NCBI GenBank assembly: GCA_031423015.1
Contig: JANPER010000221.1
Span: 17,290-81,289, forward strand
Direction of reading: 5' to 3'
DNA: 64,000 nucleotides
Origin: DATGPD01 sp031423015
GTDB lineage: Bacteria > Planctomycetota > UBA1135 > UBA2386
Below, one piece after another: positions 18,640 through 27,751 of this stretch. The translations under genes were made by a program, and so were the position numbers. Under the pieces are notes generated by a model that was not told the origin of the DNA, searched no databases, and saw only the letters and a list, made by a program, of their open reading frames with translations. Within the stretch, counting starts at the first letter, position 1, and each line of letters starts with the position of its first letter.

Positions 18640-18881
18640 ATGCGCGCGAGGCCAGTGCCGACAACCGTACCGTCGGTGCTCCACAACTCGATGCCGCCAG
18701 TACCCGGTGTTGCCGTTCCGCCCGCAAAGTAGACACGCGGACCGAACGCGGTCATCCATGCTGCCTCGAAGCTGACCGAGCCGAAGGCCCCGCCTGCGCC
18801 TCGGAGATCGACCGTGCCGATGGTGGTGCCGTCGGTGCGCCACAGCCCGCGCCCGAACAGCGGTGCGAGACGGTTGTGCAT
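18640..18881 (-). pseudogene. Remnant of an ELWxxDGT-repeat protein gene
   Basis: About 80 codons that contain two ELWxxDGT units, LWRTDGTTIGTVDL and ELWSTDGTVVGTGLARM, with the intervening beta strands. The fragment begins near a possible ATG at 18881 but has no signal peptide. After about 18640 the frame loses the repeat pattern and runs into the promoter region of the full ELW gene. It is most likely a decayed copy or a 5' piece of a longer tandem gene. Its presence next to the intact gene points to duplication or deletion in this repeat-rich region. Confidence 0.6.
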
Positions 18882-19130
18882 GAGTCGAGTCAGATTGATT
18901 CTCACCCGCGTGCGGGGTGTCGAGTGGTCGTGCGGGTTGTGAGGTGAGCGTATCCACGACGGCACCGCACTTGTTGTGCCGGGCCGATCAAGCGTGCGGA
19001 GGTTGAGGCACTCCGCGCCCGAAGCGTTGGTTGGTCTGTGCGCGTCCGCGCCTTGGCGTGCGTGGCTTGCGATGCGCCGATCTGATGTGGGGCCGTACAG
19101 AACTGGCGTGACGGGCTAGCCTCGTGTGCC
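18882..19130. other. Non-coding stretch, no recognised content
   Basis: With the remnant beside it, this forms a gap of about 600 bp between the ELW gene and the DUF2752 gene. I see no RNA gene, palindrome or conserved promoter in it. Short open frames on both strands do not look like proteins. Confidence 0.4.
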
Positions 19131-19580
19131 GTGTCGATGCGCGTTCCAGTGACTGAGGGCCCGGTGGCGGCTTGGCTCGATCGGGCGGTGGCGCTCACGG
19201 TGCTGGGCGCCGGCGTCGCCGTGATCTGGGCGCTCGCTGGCGTCGAGCCCGACGCGCGTGGCTACGGCACGCACGAGCAACTGGGGATGGCGGAGTGTGG
19301 TTGGCCGCAGCGCTACGGCATGCCTTGCCCAACCTGCGGCGTCACGACGGCGGCGTGCTACTTGGTGCACTGGTTACCGTGGCGCGCGTTGGTGACACAG
19401 CCGTTTGGCGCGGCCCTTACCGCTACCGGCCTATTCGTGATGGCCAACGCGCTCGCAGATCTGCTGCGCGGCTATTCGTTCATGACGCGCGCCTACTCAT
19501 TGCGTCTAGGGCACTGGGTCATCGGTGGCGCCCTGCTGCTGCTCGCAGCCTGGGGCTACAAGGTGATCGTCGGGGTGTGA
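19131..19580 (+). CDS. DUF2752 membrane protein
   Basis: A 149-residue integral membrane protein of the DUF2752 family. It has about three hydrophobic segments (near 18-40, 80-105 and 125-147). Between the first two is the family signature YGMPCPTCGVTTAACYLVHW, a CPxCGxTTA motif whose cysteines are well conserved in DUF2752. The function of the family is unknown; many copies occur in planctomycetes and actinobacteria. The GTG at 19131 or ATG at 19137 could start it. It converges on rsgA with ten bases between them. Confidence 0.8.
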   Translation: MSMRVPVTEGPVAAWLDRAVALTVLGAGVAVIWALAGVEPDARGYGTHEQLGMAECGWPQRYGMPCPTCGVTTAACYLVHWLPWRALVTQPFGAALTATGLFVMANALADLLRGYSFMTRAYSLRLGHWVIGGALLLLAAWGYKVIVGV

Positions 19581-19590
19581 CGACGGCGAG

Positions 19591-20493
19591 TCAGCTGCGC
19601 TTGATCTCGTCGCGGAGCAGGTGGTAGCTGCGCAAGCGACTCGCGTGCATGTTGCCGCGTACCGCGCAATCAGCTTCGGTGCGATGCGAGCAGTTCCGGT
19701 AGCCGCACTTGTGCGCCAGGTCTTTGATGTCGCGGAAGTAGAACCCCAGCTCCTGCGCGTTGATCTGCCACAGGTGGAAGCCGCGGACGCCTGGCGTGTC
19801 GAGGACGTAGCCGCCGCCGGGTAGTGGCACCAACTGCGCCGACGTCGTCGTGTGTTGGCCCTGGCGCAACTTGCCGAGGTCGCCGACGCGCAGGCTGACG
19901 CCCGGCACCAGCGCGTTGATCAGCGTCGACTTGCCGGCGCCCGACGGTCCGCAGAGCACGGTGATGCCGATGTGAATGCGCGCCCGCAGCGCGGCCAAGG
20001 TGTCGTCGGTGGCGTGGCCTGCCAGCGTGCTCGTCGGATAGACCGTGTAACCCAGGCCGCGGTACAGCTCGATCCACGGCTCGACTTCGTGCTTGGTGTC
20101 GCGATCGATCTTGCTCACCACCAAGGCGATCTCCAGGTCTTCGCGCTCGGCGGCAGCCAGCACGCGGTCCGTGAGGAGGGGATCGAAGGCCGGCTCGCGG
20201 GCCGGCATCACCACCAGCACCAGCGTGACGTTGGCGGCGATGACCTGCTCGCGTTCGGCTTCGCCGGACGCACGCCGGCTGAAACGGCTGGTGCGCGGCA
20301 GCACCGCGTCGATGGCGCCACTGCTGCCTGCGCTGGGGACCGTGACCTGCACGCGGTCACCCGGCGCAAACGGTCGCTTCTCGTGACCCTGGTCTTCGAA
20401 CAGCCGGCCCCGAAAGGGGAGCTGGTGCACCGCGCCGTCGATCTCGACGTGCGCGAACTTGGCATCGATGCGGAGAACCAGGCCGACGGTCAT
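19591..20493 (-). CDS. rsgA: Ribosome small subunit-dependent GTPase A
   Basis: The circularly permuted GTPase that assists late maturation of the 30S subunit and is stimulated by it. The 300 residues show an N-terminal OB-fold, the permuted GTPase with VVSKID (G4, about 126-131), the P-loop GPSGAGKST (182-190), DTPGVRGF (G3), and a C-terminal zinc domain with C-x4-C-x-H-x5-C (CGYRNCSHRTEADC). All elements required for the family are present. The gene is divergent from gluQ, with 116 bp between the starts. Confidence 0.96.
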   Translation of the reverse strand: MTVGLVLRIDAKFAHVEIDGAVHQLPFRGRLFEDQGHEKRPFAPGDRVQVTVPSAGSSGAIDAVLPRTSRFSRRASGEAEREQVIAANVTLVLVVMPAREPAFDPLLTDRVLAAAEREDLEIALVVSKIDRDTKHEVEPWIELYRGLGYTVYPTSTLAGHATDDTLAALRARIHIGITVLCGPSGAGKSTLINALVPGVSLRVGDLGKLRQGQHTTTSAQLVPLPGGGYVLDTPGVRGFHLWQINAQELGFYFRDIKDLAHKCGYRNCSHRTEADCAVRGNMHASRLRSYHLLRDEIKRS

Positions 20494-20609
20494 TGCGCGC
20501 AGTCATAGCCGCACGTCGAGTCGCCACGTTGCGAAACATGGTTTGCCGGTCCCGCCTCGCGCGAAGGAAGCCTGCGTGCCGAGTCGCCCGCACCGTATCT
20601 TGTGCCGCG

Positions 20610-21548
20610 ATGTCTGCCGCGATGTCCCTCGTCGGCCGCCTCGCGCCGAGCCCGACCGGTGTCTTGCACCTCGGCAACGCGCGCACGTTCCTGCTGGCGT
20701 GGCTCAGCGTCCGCAGTCGCGGCGGCACCCTGCTGCTACGGAGCGAGGACATCGACGGTCCGCGCATCAAGCCCGGCGCTGAGGCGCAGGCGCTCGAAGA
20801 CCTGCGCTGGCTCGGCCTCGACTGGGATGGCGAGGTGACGCGGCAGACCGACCGACTCGATCTGTATCGCGCCGCATGCGCGCGCCTGCTCGCCGCGGGT
20901 GTCGCTTATCCGTGCGTGTGCTCGCGCAAGGAGGTCGAAGACGCGGCCTCGGCGCCGCATGAAGCGGAGATCGACGGGCCCGTGTACCCGGGCACGTGTG
21001 TGGGGAAGTTCATCGACGTTGCCGATGCGCGCGCGCGTGTCGGCCGTGAGGCCGCCGTGCGCTTCCGAGTCGAGGCCGACGCGGTCGCATTCCACGATGG
21101 CTTCCACGGCCACCAGCTCGGCCGTGTCCGCGGTGACTTCGTGATCCAAAAGCGCGAGGGCCTGCCGGCGTACCAGCTCGCGGTCGTGGTGGATGACGCG
21201 GCGCAGGGCGTCACCGAGGTACTGCGGGGCGACGACCTGCTGCCATCGACGCCGCGCCAGCTCTTGTTGTACCGCGCCCTCGGGCTCGCACCGCCGACGT
21301 TCACGCACGTGCCGCTGGTGGTCGGCCCCGACGGCCTGCGCCTTGCCAAGCGGCACGGCGACACGTCGCTGCGTTATCTTCGCGAGCGTGGTGTGCCGCC
21401 CGAGCGACTCGTCGGCTACCTGGCGTTCCTCTCTGGCATGCGCGAACGCGGCGCGGAGTGCACGCCACGCGAGCTCCTCGCCGGCTTCGATCCGTCGCGC
21501 GTGCCGCGCGCCGCGGTGGATGGCACGACGCACGGCTTTCCGAGTTAG
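20610..21548 (+). CDS. gluQ: Glutamyl-Q tRNA(Asp) synthetase (GluRS-like)
   Basis: A truncated glutamyl-tRNA synthetase paralogue (about 312 residues) without the anticodon-binding domain. In other bacteria this enzyme attaches glutamate to the queuosine of tRNA(Asp). It has the HIGH-type motif PSPTGVLHLGNART near the N-terminus, KRHGD in place of KMSKS, and the family zinc site C-x-C ... Y-x3-C (YPCVCSRKEV ... VYPGTC), which separates it from full GluRS. ATG 20610 or 20622 could start it. Its TAG overlaps the TAA of the convergent membrane gene by four bases. Confidence 0.92.
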   Translation: MSAAMSLVGRLAPSPTGVLHLGNARTFLLAWLSVRSRGGTLLLRSEDIDGPRIKPGAEAQALEDLRWLGLDWDGEVTRQTDRLDLYRAACARLLAAGVAYPCVCSRKEVEDAASAPHEAEIDGPVYPGTCVGKFIDVADARARVGREAAVRFRVEADAVAFHDGFHGHQLGRVRGDFVIQKREGLPAYQLAVVVDDAAQGVTEVLRGDDLLPSTPRQLLLYRALGLAPPTFTHVPLVVGPDGLRLAKRHGDTSLRYLRERGVPPERLVGYLAFLSGMRERGAECTPRELLAGFDPSRVPRAAVDGTTHGFPS

Positions 21549-22456
21549 GTGGTCTCCTCTGCCGCCTCGCCCGCGTCTTCGGCCTCGTTCTCGGTGAGTC
21601 GCAGAAAGTAGCCCGCCACGAACACACTCGCGGCCAACGCGTTGGCGACCGTCAGCAACACGCACACCGAGAGACGGTCGTGCATCAACAGCGCGAACGG
21701 GAAGACGTTGTAGGAGAGCGAGCCGCTGCTGAAGGCGAGCAGGTCCCAGTCGCCGAGCGATCCCGGCACCAGCCGATCGGCGAACCACAGGCTCGCGACC
21801 AAGAACATCACCTGGCCGAACACCAAGTTGCCGACGAGGTCGAAGCGCCGATAGCTGGTGCGCAACGCGGCGAGGAGCGCGGCGATCGGGCGCCGCGGGT
21901 TCGCTGCGGTCGCGGCGTAGAGAGGTGCGAGCATCAGCGACGGCACGATGTAGAGCGCGTTCCCCAGCCGACTCGGATACAGCATCGACACGACGTAGGT
22001 GCCGCCAAACAGCACGAGCTTGCCGAGCGCCAAGGCCACACCGTGGTCGACCATGCCGCCAAAGAACGCGTAGCCGTCGACTTTGCCACCGCGCCGCCAA
22101 GCTTGCAGAAGGCCGACGTGGCCGGCCAGCGTGAGTGCCGCCAGCGTGAAGACGACCCAGTGCTCCGGCCGCCCGATTCCGAGGTTCGAGCCGTGCCGGA
22201 GGCCAAACGGGTTCTCATGCAAGCTACGGGGGTCGCTGATCGCGAGCAGCCAACAACCAACCAGCATCATTGCGGCCGGAACGAGGAGCGCTGGCGTCGA
22301 CACCGTGGCGTTGAGCGCGCGCCGGAAGCTGTGGCGACTGGCGAGTGCGTACAGGCCCCAGACCGCGAGCCCCGCGAACACAAGCAGCCCGACGGACGCG
22401 AACGACTTGGATGTCGGATAGACGGCGGCGAGGGCGAGGTCGATGAGGGAGGTCAC
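21545..22456 (-). CDS. Multi-pass membrane protein of unknown function
   Basis: An integral membrane protein of about 303 residues with roughly eight hydrophobic segments and an acidic C-terminal tail (NEAEDAGEAAEE). I recognise no family. Charged or polar residues within the segments (for example GGMVDHGVALALGK) may matter for function. The start is uncertain: the GTG at 22456 gives a protein beginning at the first helix (VTSLIDLALAAVYPTSKSFA), whereas the longer open frame adds a basic, unlikely 38-residue front. It is divergent from the alkaline phosphatase gene. Confidence 0.65.
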   Translation of the reverse strand: MTSLIDLALAAVYPTSKSFASVGLLVFAGLAVWGLYALASRHSFRRALNATVSTPALLVPAAMMLVGCWLLAISDPRSLHENPFGLRHGSNLGIGRPEHWVVFTLAALTLAGHVGLLQAWRRGGKVDGYAFFGGMVDHGVALALGKLVLFGGTYVVSMLYPSRLGNALYIVPSLMLAPLYAATAANPRRPIAALLAALRTSYRRFDLVGNLVFGQVMFLVASLWFADRLVPGSLGDWDLLAFSSGSLSYNVFPFALLMHDRLSVCVLLTVANALAASVFVAGYFLRLTENEAEDAGEAAEETT

Positions 22457-22598
22457 GGTCGTTGCGGGAACGATGGGCGCGGCCGACGAGCGCGCGCGTT
22501 TGCGCGGGCTCGGCTGCAGAATTCCGGGATCACACGGTTGTGCCGACCAGTATGGTTCAACCCCCCGCATGGGTGGCGGCGATACTCGATCTACGGCG

Positions 22599-24410
22599 AT
22601 GGGTCAGACAAGAACTCGATGGTCTTGGGGAGTTGACGTTTGCTGGGCCATGGCTTTAGGAATGGCTTCAGGATGCGCCAAGTCGCGCGCCCCGAGCACC
22701 GGCGGATCGCCGCCCGCGCCGATTCAGCCGGTCGAGCCGACGCTGACCTTTGTCGGCCTGCCACACGGTGGCAAGGCCGGGACGTCCCTGCCTGAGTTTC
22801 GTGTCAGCGTTTCGGACCCTCAGCGAGGCTCGTCGGCCGCAGGGGGTGAGGTGGTTCGTATCGCACTCCTCCCCAACGGCAACGGCGCGCAGATCGGCGG
22901 CACGCTGCAGGTGCCCGCGGTCCTTGGGGTGGCCACATTCGCCGACGTCCGAGTCGATCGCGGTGGCTCGTATCGCCTGATTGCATCGGCCGAGGGCTAC
23001 GAGTTTGCCATCAGCGGCCCGATTGTCATTCAGACGGCGCCGCTGCACGTGATCCTGATGATTGCGGATGGCTGGGGTTACAAACAGCTGGAGGCGGCGC
23101 GTCTCTACACCGGCCGCGATCCGTATGGCGCGCCGTTCGTCAGTCATTCCATGGCGACGTTCGACGTGACTACGCTCGTACTGCACCAGGGTGTCGGCTA
23201 CAACTCCGCCCGCGCCTGGTCGTCGTTCGACTATCCGATGGTGGCGGCTACCGACAGCGCGGCGTCGGCCACCGCGATGTACACCGGCGAGAAGACCTAC
23301 AACGGCAGGGTTGGCACGAGCATCACCCGCGGCCGACTGCAAGCCTTGCCGGAGATGGCGAGTTTGCAGGGCCTGGCCTTCGGTGCCGTAACGAGTGTGC
23401 CGTTGCCGCACGCGACGCCCGCGGCATGGTTGGCCCACAATGACTATCGCGGCAACTATTACGCGCTTGCCGACGAGATGCTGTGGGGCGACCCGAACAC
23501 GACCGGCACGCTCGCCATCGACGCGAGGTATGGCGGTTCATTAGGCGTATCCACGCTGCTGCCGTCGGTCATCATTGCGGGCGGGCATCCAGGATGGACC
23601 GCGGAAGAGTTCATGCGCGTGGTTCAGCGCGACAAGCTGGCCAACGAGAGTGGCCAACCCGGAGCCTGGAGGTTCGTCGAACGGATTCGTGGTCAACAGG
23701 ATGGTGGTGCGCGTTTGTTGTCGGCGGCGAACAACCCGGCAGCCGAGCGGCTCTGTGGCCTGTTTGGCGGGGGCGGTGGCAACATCGAATTCCGCCGTGC
23801 CGACGGAACGGGAGCGTCGCGCGAAAATCCGACCCTGGTCGAGATGACCAACGCGGCGCTCGCGGTGTTGCAGCGCCGTTCGACCGGATGCGTGTTGATG
23901 ATCGAGGGCGGCGCTATCGACTTCGCGGGCCATTACAACCAGCTCGACAGCAGCATCGGCGAGATGATCGACTTCGAGAATGCCGTGCGCGCGGTCGTGA
24001 CTTGGGTCGACAGTCCTACCACCGTCGCCGACTGGGCGAACACTCTGCTGATCGTCACCGGCGACCACGAGTGTGGCTACCTGACCGCGGATCGACGGGT
24101 GTTCGCCAACGTGCCGTTGGGTGAGGTCAGCCCGCGCACCCTTGCACTCGAACGCGTGGTGCAGTCCACGGGACGGCGAGCGAGTTGGGAGGACACCAAT
24201 GGCAACAGTGAGATCGACGTAGGCGAAGTCGTCTACTGGGTCTGGCACACGGCTGGCCACTCGAACTCGCTCATTCCGCTGTATGTGCGCGGCATCGGGG
24301 CTTCGCGTTTCGACACCAAGTTCGTCGCCACCGACCCGGTGCGTGGCCAGTACATCGACAACACTGCTGTCTATCAGGTGATGCGCGACGTGCTGCAAGC
24401 GCCGCGTTGA
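22599..24410 (+). CDS. Alkaline phosphatase family lipoprotein
   Basis: A secreted PhoA-type alkaline phosphatase of 603 residues that should release phosphate from organic phosphomonoesters outside the cytoplasm. A lipoprotein-type signal (ALGMASGC) is followed by an Ig-like beta domain of about 100 residues (GKAGTSLPEFRVSVSDPQ) and then the phosphatase domain. Metal and catalytic motifs are complete: IADGWG, TDSAASATAMYTGEKTYNG with the Ser nucleophile, VPLPHATPAAWLAHND, EGGAIDFAGH, TGDHECGYL and HTAGHSNSLIP. The ATG at 22599 is the best start; GTG/ATG codons upstream lack a secretion signal. The likely regulation by phosphate cannot be confirmed here. Confidence 0.92.
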   Translation: MGQTRTRWSWGVDVCWAMALGMASGCAKSRAPSTGGSPPAPIQPVEPTLTFVGLPHGGKAGTSLPEFRVSVSDPQRGSSAAGGEVVRIALLPNGNGAQIGGTLQVPAVLGVATFADVRVDRGGSYRLIASAEGYEFAISGPIVIQTAPLHVILMIADGWGYKQLEAARLYTGRDPYGAPFVSHSMATFDVTTLVLHQGVGYNSARAWSSFDYPMVAATDSAASATAMYTGEKTYNGRVGTSITRGRLQALPEMASLQGLAFGAVTSVPLPHATPAAWLAHNDYRGNYYALADEMLWGDPNTTGTLAIDARYGGSLGVSTLLPSVIIAGGHPGWTAEEFMRVVQRDKLANESGQPGAWRFVERIRGQQDGGARLLSAANNPAAERLCGLFGGGGGNIEFRRADGTGASRENPTLVEMTNAALAVLQRRSTGCVLMIEGGAIDFAGHYNQLDSSIGEMIDFENAVRAVVTWVDSPTTVADWANTLLIVTGDHECGYLTADRRVFANVPLGEVSPRTLALERVVQSTGRRASWEDTNGNSEIDVGEVVYWVWHTAGHSNSLIPLYVRGIGASRFDTKFVATDPVRGQYIDNTAVYQVMRDVLQAPR

Positions 24411-24476
24411 AGTCGGGTCGTTGGCGCACTGGCAGCATAGAGAACGCACCGATCCTTCGCGGTATGCTCGCCCGGC

Positions 24477-25526
24477 ATGGTTGTCGCGCGCGCCTTGACG
24501 ATTGCGTTCCTTGGAGTCGGCGGCGGATTGGCGTTGTGGAGTCGAACAGTCGATCCGGGCGCGCAGGCGATGGCGCAGGCGGCGCGCGCGTTCGTGGCGA
24601 CACTGAGCCAACCCTTGCGGCAGAAGGCGCAGCGACCGCTCGAAGATGCCGAGCGCACGCAGTGGAACTTCGTGCCGGGCGCGTACGCAGGCGTGCTGCT
24701 GCAAGATCTCGATGACCCTCAGCGGCAGGCGGCGCAGGCGCTCCTGCGCGCGGCGCTCAGCGCGCGGGGCTACGACAAGACAAACGCCATCGTGCAGCTG
24801 GAGAACGTGCTGCACGAGATCGAGAGTCGCGCTGGTCGTGACGCGGCGCATCGGGATCCTGGCCGCTACTCGCTGCTGTTGTTCGGCGAGCCCACCGACG
24901 ACGGCACCTGGAGTTGGCGCATTCAGGGGCACCACGTCTCGCTGCGCGTCACCGTGGTGAAGGGTCGTTTCGCGAGCGCCACGCCTGCGTTCCTCGGCAG
25001 CAACCCGCACGAGCAGCGCGACGGCAAGGCCGCGGGTCGGCGTGTGCTCGGCGCCGAGGAAGACCTGGCCCGCGCGTTCCTCACCCTGTGTGACGAGGAG
25101 CAGCGCGCCAAGGCGGTGATCGCGACCGACGCGCCGGCCGATGTCATCTTGGGCCCGACCCGCGCTGCCGACTTCCTGGGCAAGCCCTCGGGCCTGCCGT
25201 GGTCGGCGATGAACGAAGGCCAGCGCGCCGTCTTGTGGCGACTGATCGAGGAGTACGCGCACAACCTGCGCGCCGAGTTTGCCGATGGCGAACTCGCGCG
25301 CATCAAGCAGCGCGGCGTCGAGCACATTCACTTTGCCTGGGCCGGTGGCTTCGAGCGGGGCGAAGGCCACTACTACCGGATTCACGGCGAGCACTTCGTC
25401 ATCGAGTACGACAACACGCAGCACGGCGCCAACCACTCGCACACCGTGTGGCGCGATCTCGAGCGCGACTTTGGCGGCGATCTTCTGCGGCAGCATCTGG
25501 AAGAGCACGCGCGCGCCCGCAAGTGA
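24477..25526 (+). CDS. DUF3500 protein
   Basis: A 349-residue protein of the DUF3500 family with an N-terminal hydrophobic segment (residues 3-21, signal peptide or anchor). Conserved features include WNFVPGAYAGVLLQDL, YSLLLFGEPTDDGTWSWRIQ, GHHVSLRVTVVKGRFASATP, AFLGSNPHEQRDG and a C-terminal block HIHFAWAGGFERGEGHYYRI. Several conserved His and Asp residues in that block could bind metal or substrate, but the family has no known activity. It follows the alkaline phosphatase by 66 bp and may be in the same transcript; a common theme is not evident. Confidence 0.85.
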   Translation: MVVARALTIAFLGVGGGLALWSRTVDPGAQAMAQAARAFVATLSQPLRQKAQRPLEDAERTQWNFVPGAYAGVLLQDLDDPQRQAAQALLRAALSARGYDKTNAIVQLENVLHEIESRAGRDAAHRDPGRYSLLLFGEPTDDGTWSWRIQGHHVSLRVTVVKGRFASATPAFLGSNPHEQRDGKAAGRRVLGAEEDLARAFLTLCDEEQRAKAVIATDAPADVILGPTRAADFLGKPSGLPWSAMNEGQRAVLWRLIEEYAHNLRAEFADGELARIKQRGVEHIHFAWAGGFERGEGHYYRIHGEHFVIEYDNTQHGANHSHTVWRDLERDFGGDLLRQHLEEHARARK

Positions 25527-25619
25527 CGGCGGCCCGTGGCCCCTGGCACGACCTGGCACGACGTGGCCCGGTGACCAGTTTCCGCAGGCTCCATCGCCCG
25601 CCGTGGCTACTCTGCGCGG

Positions 25620-26414
25620 GTGCCCGAGGCCGCGCTCATCACTTCGCCGAAGAACCCGATCGTGACCCGCTTCCGCGACGCGGGCACCGGTGACGCGGGC
25701 GATCTGTTCTTGGTGGAGGGTAGAAAGCTTGTGGCGGAAGCGCTCGACGCGGGCCTCACGCCGGTCGAGGCCGCGTTCGATGCCGACCGGGGCGACGCGC
25801 TCGCGCCGCTCGCCGAGCGCCTGCGTGCCACCGGCGCCCCGACCCATCCCTGTTCGTCGGCCGTGTGTGCCAAGCTGTCGTTCGTGACCACGCCGCAGGG
25901 CGTCGCCGCGGTGTTCGAGAAGCCGAGGTGGACCGACGATGACTTGCTCGGCGCCGCGCCCTGCCTGCTGCTCATCGCGGCGGGCGTGAAGGAGCCCGGC
26001 AACCTCGGCGCGTTGTTGCGGGCGGCGGAGGCGGCCGGGGCGCACGGACTCGTCGCGCTGCGCGGCGGCGCCGACGCGTTCCGCGAGAAGGCGGTGCGCG
26101 GCGCGGCGGGCAGCCTGTTCCGCCTGCCGGTGCGCAGCGCGGTGGCCGTCGAAGACGCGTTGGCCTTGGTGCAGCAACGCAACCTCGGTCTCTTCGTGGC
26201 CGACGAGGACGGCGAGGTCGACTACCTCGACGCCGACCTGCGCGGGCCGTGCGCGTTGGTGCTCGGTGGCGAAGGCGAGGGCATTCCTGCAGCGTTGCGG
26301 TCGGTGGCGCGCGCGCGCTTGCGGGTGCCCATGGCGGGCAAGGTCGAGAGCTTGAACGTCGCGGTCGCTGCGGGCGTGTTGTTGTACGAGGCCCGACGGC
26401 AGAGGCGCGCATGA
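25620..26414 (+). CDS. TrmH/SpoU-type RNA methyltransferase
   Basis: A SPOUT-class RNA 2'-O-methyltransferase of 264 residues. An N-terminal substrate-binding domain (LFLVEGRKLVAEALDAG) is followed by the SPOUT fold with its three motifs: KEPGNLGALLRAAEAAGAHG (motif 1), ALVLGGEGEGIP (motif 2) and VPMAGKVESLNVAVAAGVLL (motif 3), which form the trefoil knot that binds SAM. The target base in rRNA or tRNA cannot be inferred. The GTG at 25620 gives the family N-terminus (LITSPKNPIVTRFR). Its stop overlaps the rarA start by four bases (ATGA at 26411), so the two are coupled. Confidence 0.92.
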   Translation: MPEAALITSPKNPIVTRFRDAGTGDAGDLFLVEGRKLVAEALDAGLTPVEAAFDADRGDALAPLAERLRATGAPTHPCSSAVCAKLSFVTTPQGVAAVFEKPRWTDDDLLGAAPCLLLIAAGVKEPGNLGALLRAAEAAGAHGLVALRGGADAFREKAVRGAAGSLFRLPVRSAVAVEDALALVQQRNLGLFVADEDGEVDYLDADLRGPCALVLGGEGEGIPAALRSVARARLRVPMAGKVESLNVAVAAGVLLYEARRQRRA

Positions 26415-27751
26415 GCCTGTTCGAAGCGTCGCCCGACCAGGCTCCGCCCGCGCGCAGAGTCGCGGTGCGCCCCCTCGCCGATCGCCTGCGCCCGCGCACG
26501 CTCGCCGAGTTTCTCGGCCAGGAGCACTTGGTGGGCGACGGCAAGGCGCTGCGCCGCGCGATCGAAGCGGGAAAGACCGGCTCGCTGATCCTGTTTGGGC
26601 CGCCCGGGGTCGGCAAGACCACGCTGGCGTTGCTCATCGCGCAGCAATCCGGCCTGCACTTTGTGCTGTTCTCGGCGGTGCTGTCCGGCGTGAAAGAAGT
26701 ACGCGAAGCGGTCGCCGAGGCGGACGTGCGCCGGCAGCGCGAGGGCAAGGGCACGCTGCTGTTCGTCGACGAGATCCATCGCTTCAACAAGGCGCAGCAG
26801 GACGCGTTCTTGCCGTTCGTCGAGGGTGGTCAGGTGGTGTTGGTGGGGGCGACCACCGAGAACCCCGCGTTCTCGGTGATCGCGCCGCTGCTGTCGCGCT
26901 GTCGCGTGCTGCGCCTCGAACCCTTGCCCGACGCTGCGGTGCAAGCGCTGATCGCGCGCGCGTTGAGCGATGCCGAGCACGGCCTCGGCCGGCGCGCACT
27001 GTCGCTGTCGTCGGCGGCACGCGACCGTCTCTTGGCGTTCGCCGCGGGTGACGCGCGTCGCGCACTCACCGCGCTCGAAGCGGCGCAGGCCACGTGCCTC
27101 GATGGCGAGACGCTGAGCGAGACGGCCATCGTCGAGGCGATCCAGCATCGCACCCTGCTGCACGACAAGGCCGGCGATCAGCACTACGACCTGCTGTCGG
27201 CCATGCACAAGTCGCTGCGCAACTCCGATGTGCAGGCAGCGGTGTACTGGCTGGCACGCTTTCTCGAAGCCGACGCCGACCCCATGCAGGCGGCGCGGCG
27301 CATGGTCGCCGTGGCCGCCGAAGACGTTGGCCTCGCCGACCCGATGGCGTTGCAGGTCGCGGTGGCGGCGCTCACCGCCCTGCAGAACATGGGCTTGCCG
27401 GAGGGCCGGTTGCCGCTGGTCGAGGCGGCGATCTATCTGGCGGCCGCGCCGAAGAGCAACGCGGCGTACCGCGCGATCGACGCAGCGATGACGGCGGCGC
27501 GCGACGGCGCGCAGCACCCGGTGCCCGACCACCTGCGTAACGCGCCGACGGCGTTGGCGCGGTCGTGGGGTCACGGCAAGGGCTTCCGCTACGCGCACGA
27601 CTTCGACGGTGGCGTCGCGCCGATGTCGTGCTTGCCAGACGCACTCGCCGACGCGCGCTTCTACGAGCCGAGCGAGCGCGGGTTCGAGGCCAAGGTCAAG
27701 CAACGCATGCACGATGCCGACGCGCGCCGCGCGAGTCCTGCCGATGAGTGA
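26411..27751 (+). CDS. rarA: Replication-associated recombination protein A (RarA/MgsA)
   Basis: An AAA+ ATPase of 446 residues that acts at stalled or gapped replication forks. It has Walker A GPPGVGKTT, Walker B LLFVDEIHRF, sensor motif GATTENPAF, an Arg-finger region near LLSRCRVLRLEPLP, and the C-terminal MgsA-type helical domain with HKSLRNSDVQAAVYWLARFL and FRYAHDFDGG. The N-terminus shows LRPRTLAEFLGQEHLVG, typical of RarA. It is coupled to the TrmH gene upstream and overlaps the next membrane gene by eight bases, forming a three-gene run. Confidence 0.95.
   Translation: MSLFEASPDQAPPARRVAVRPLADRLRPRTLAEFLGQEHLVGDGKALRRAIEAGKTGSLILFGPPGVGKTTLALLIAQQSGLHFVLFSAVLSGVKEVREAVAEADVRRQREGKGTLLFVDEIHRFNKAQQDAFLPFVEGGQVVLVGATTENPAFSVIAPLLSRCRVLRLEPLPDAAVQALIARALSDAEHGLGRRALSLSSAARDRLLAFAAGDARRALTALEAAQATCLDGETLSETAIVEAIQHRTLLHDKAGDQHYDLLSAMHKSLRNSDVQAAVYWLARFLEADADPMQAARRMVAVAAEDVGLADPMALQVAVAALTALQNMGLPEGRLPLVEAAIYLAAAPKSNAAYRAIDAAMTAARDGAQHPVPDHLRNAPTALARSWGHGKGFRYAHDFDGGVAPMSCLPDALADARFYEPSERGFEAKVKQRMHDADARRASPADE

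Noticed and set aside
23541..26177. 878-codon minus-strand frame opposite phosphatase, DUF3500 and TrmH genes
   Set aside because: It crosses three confident plus-strand genes and has shadow-like composition.
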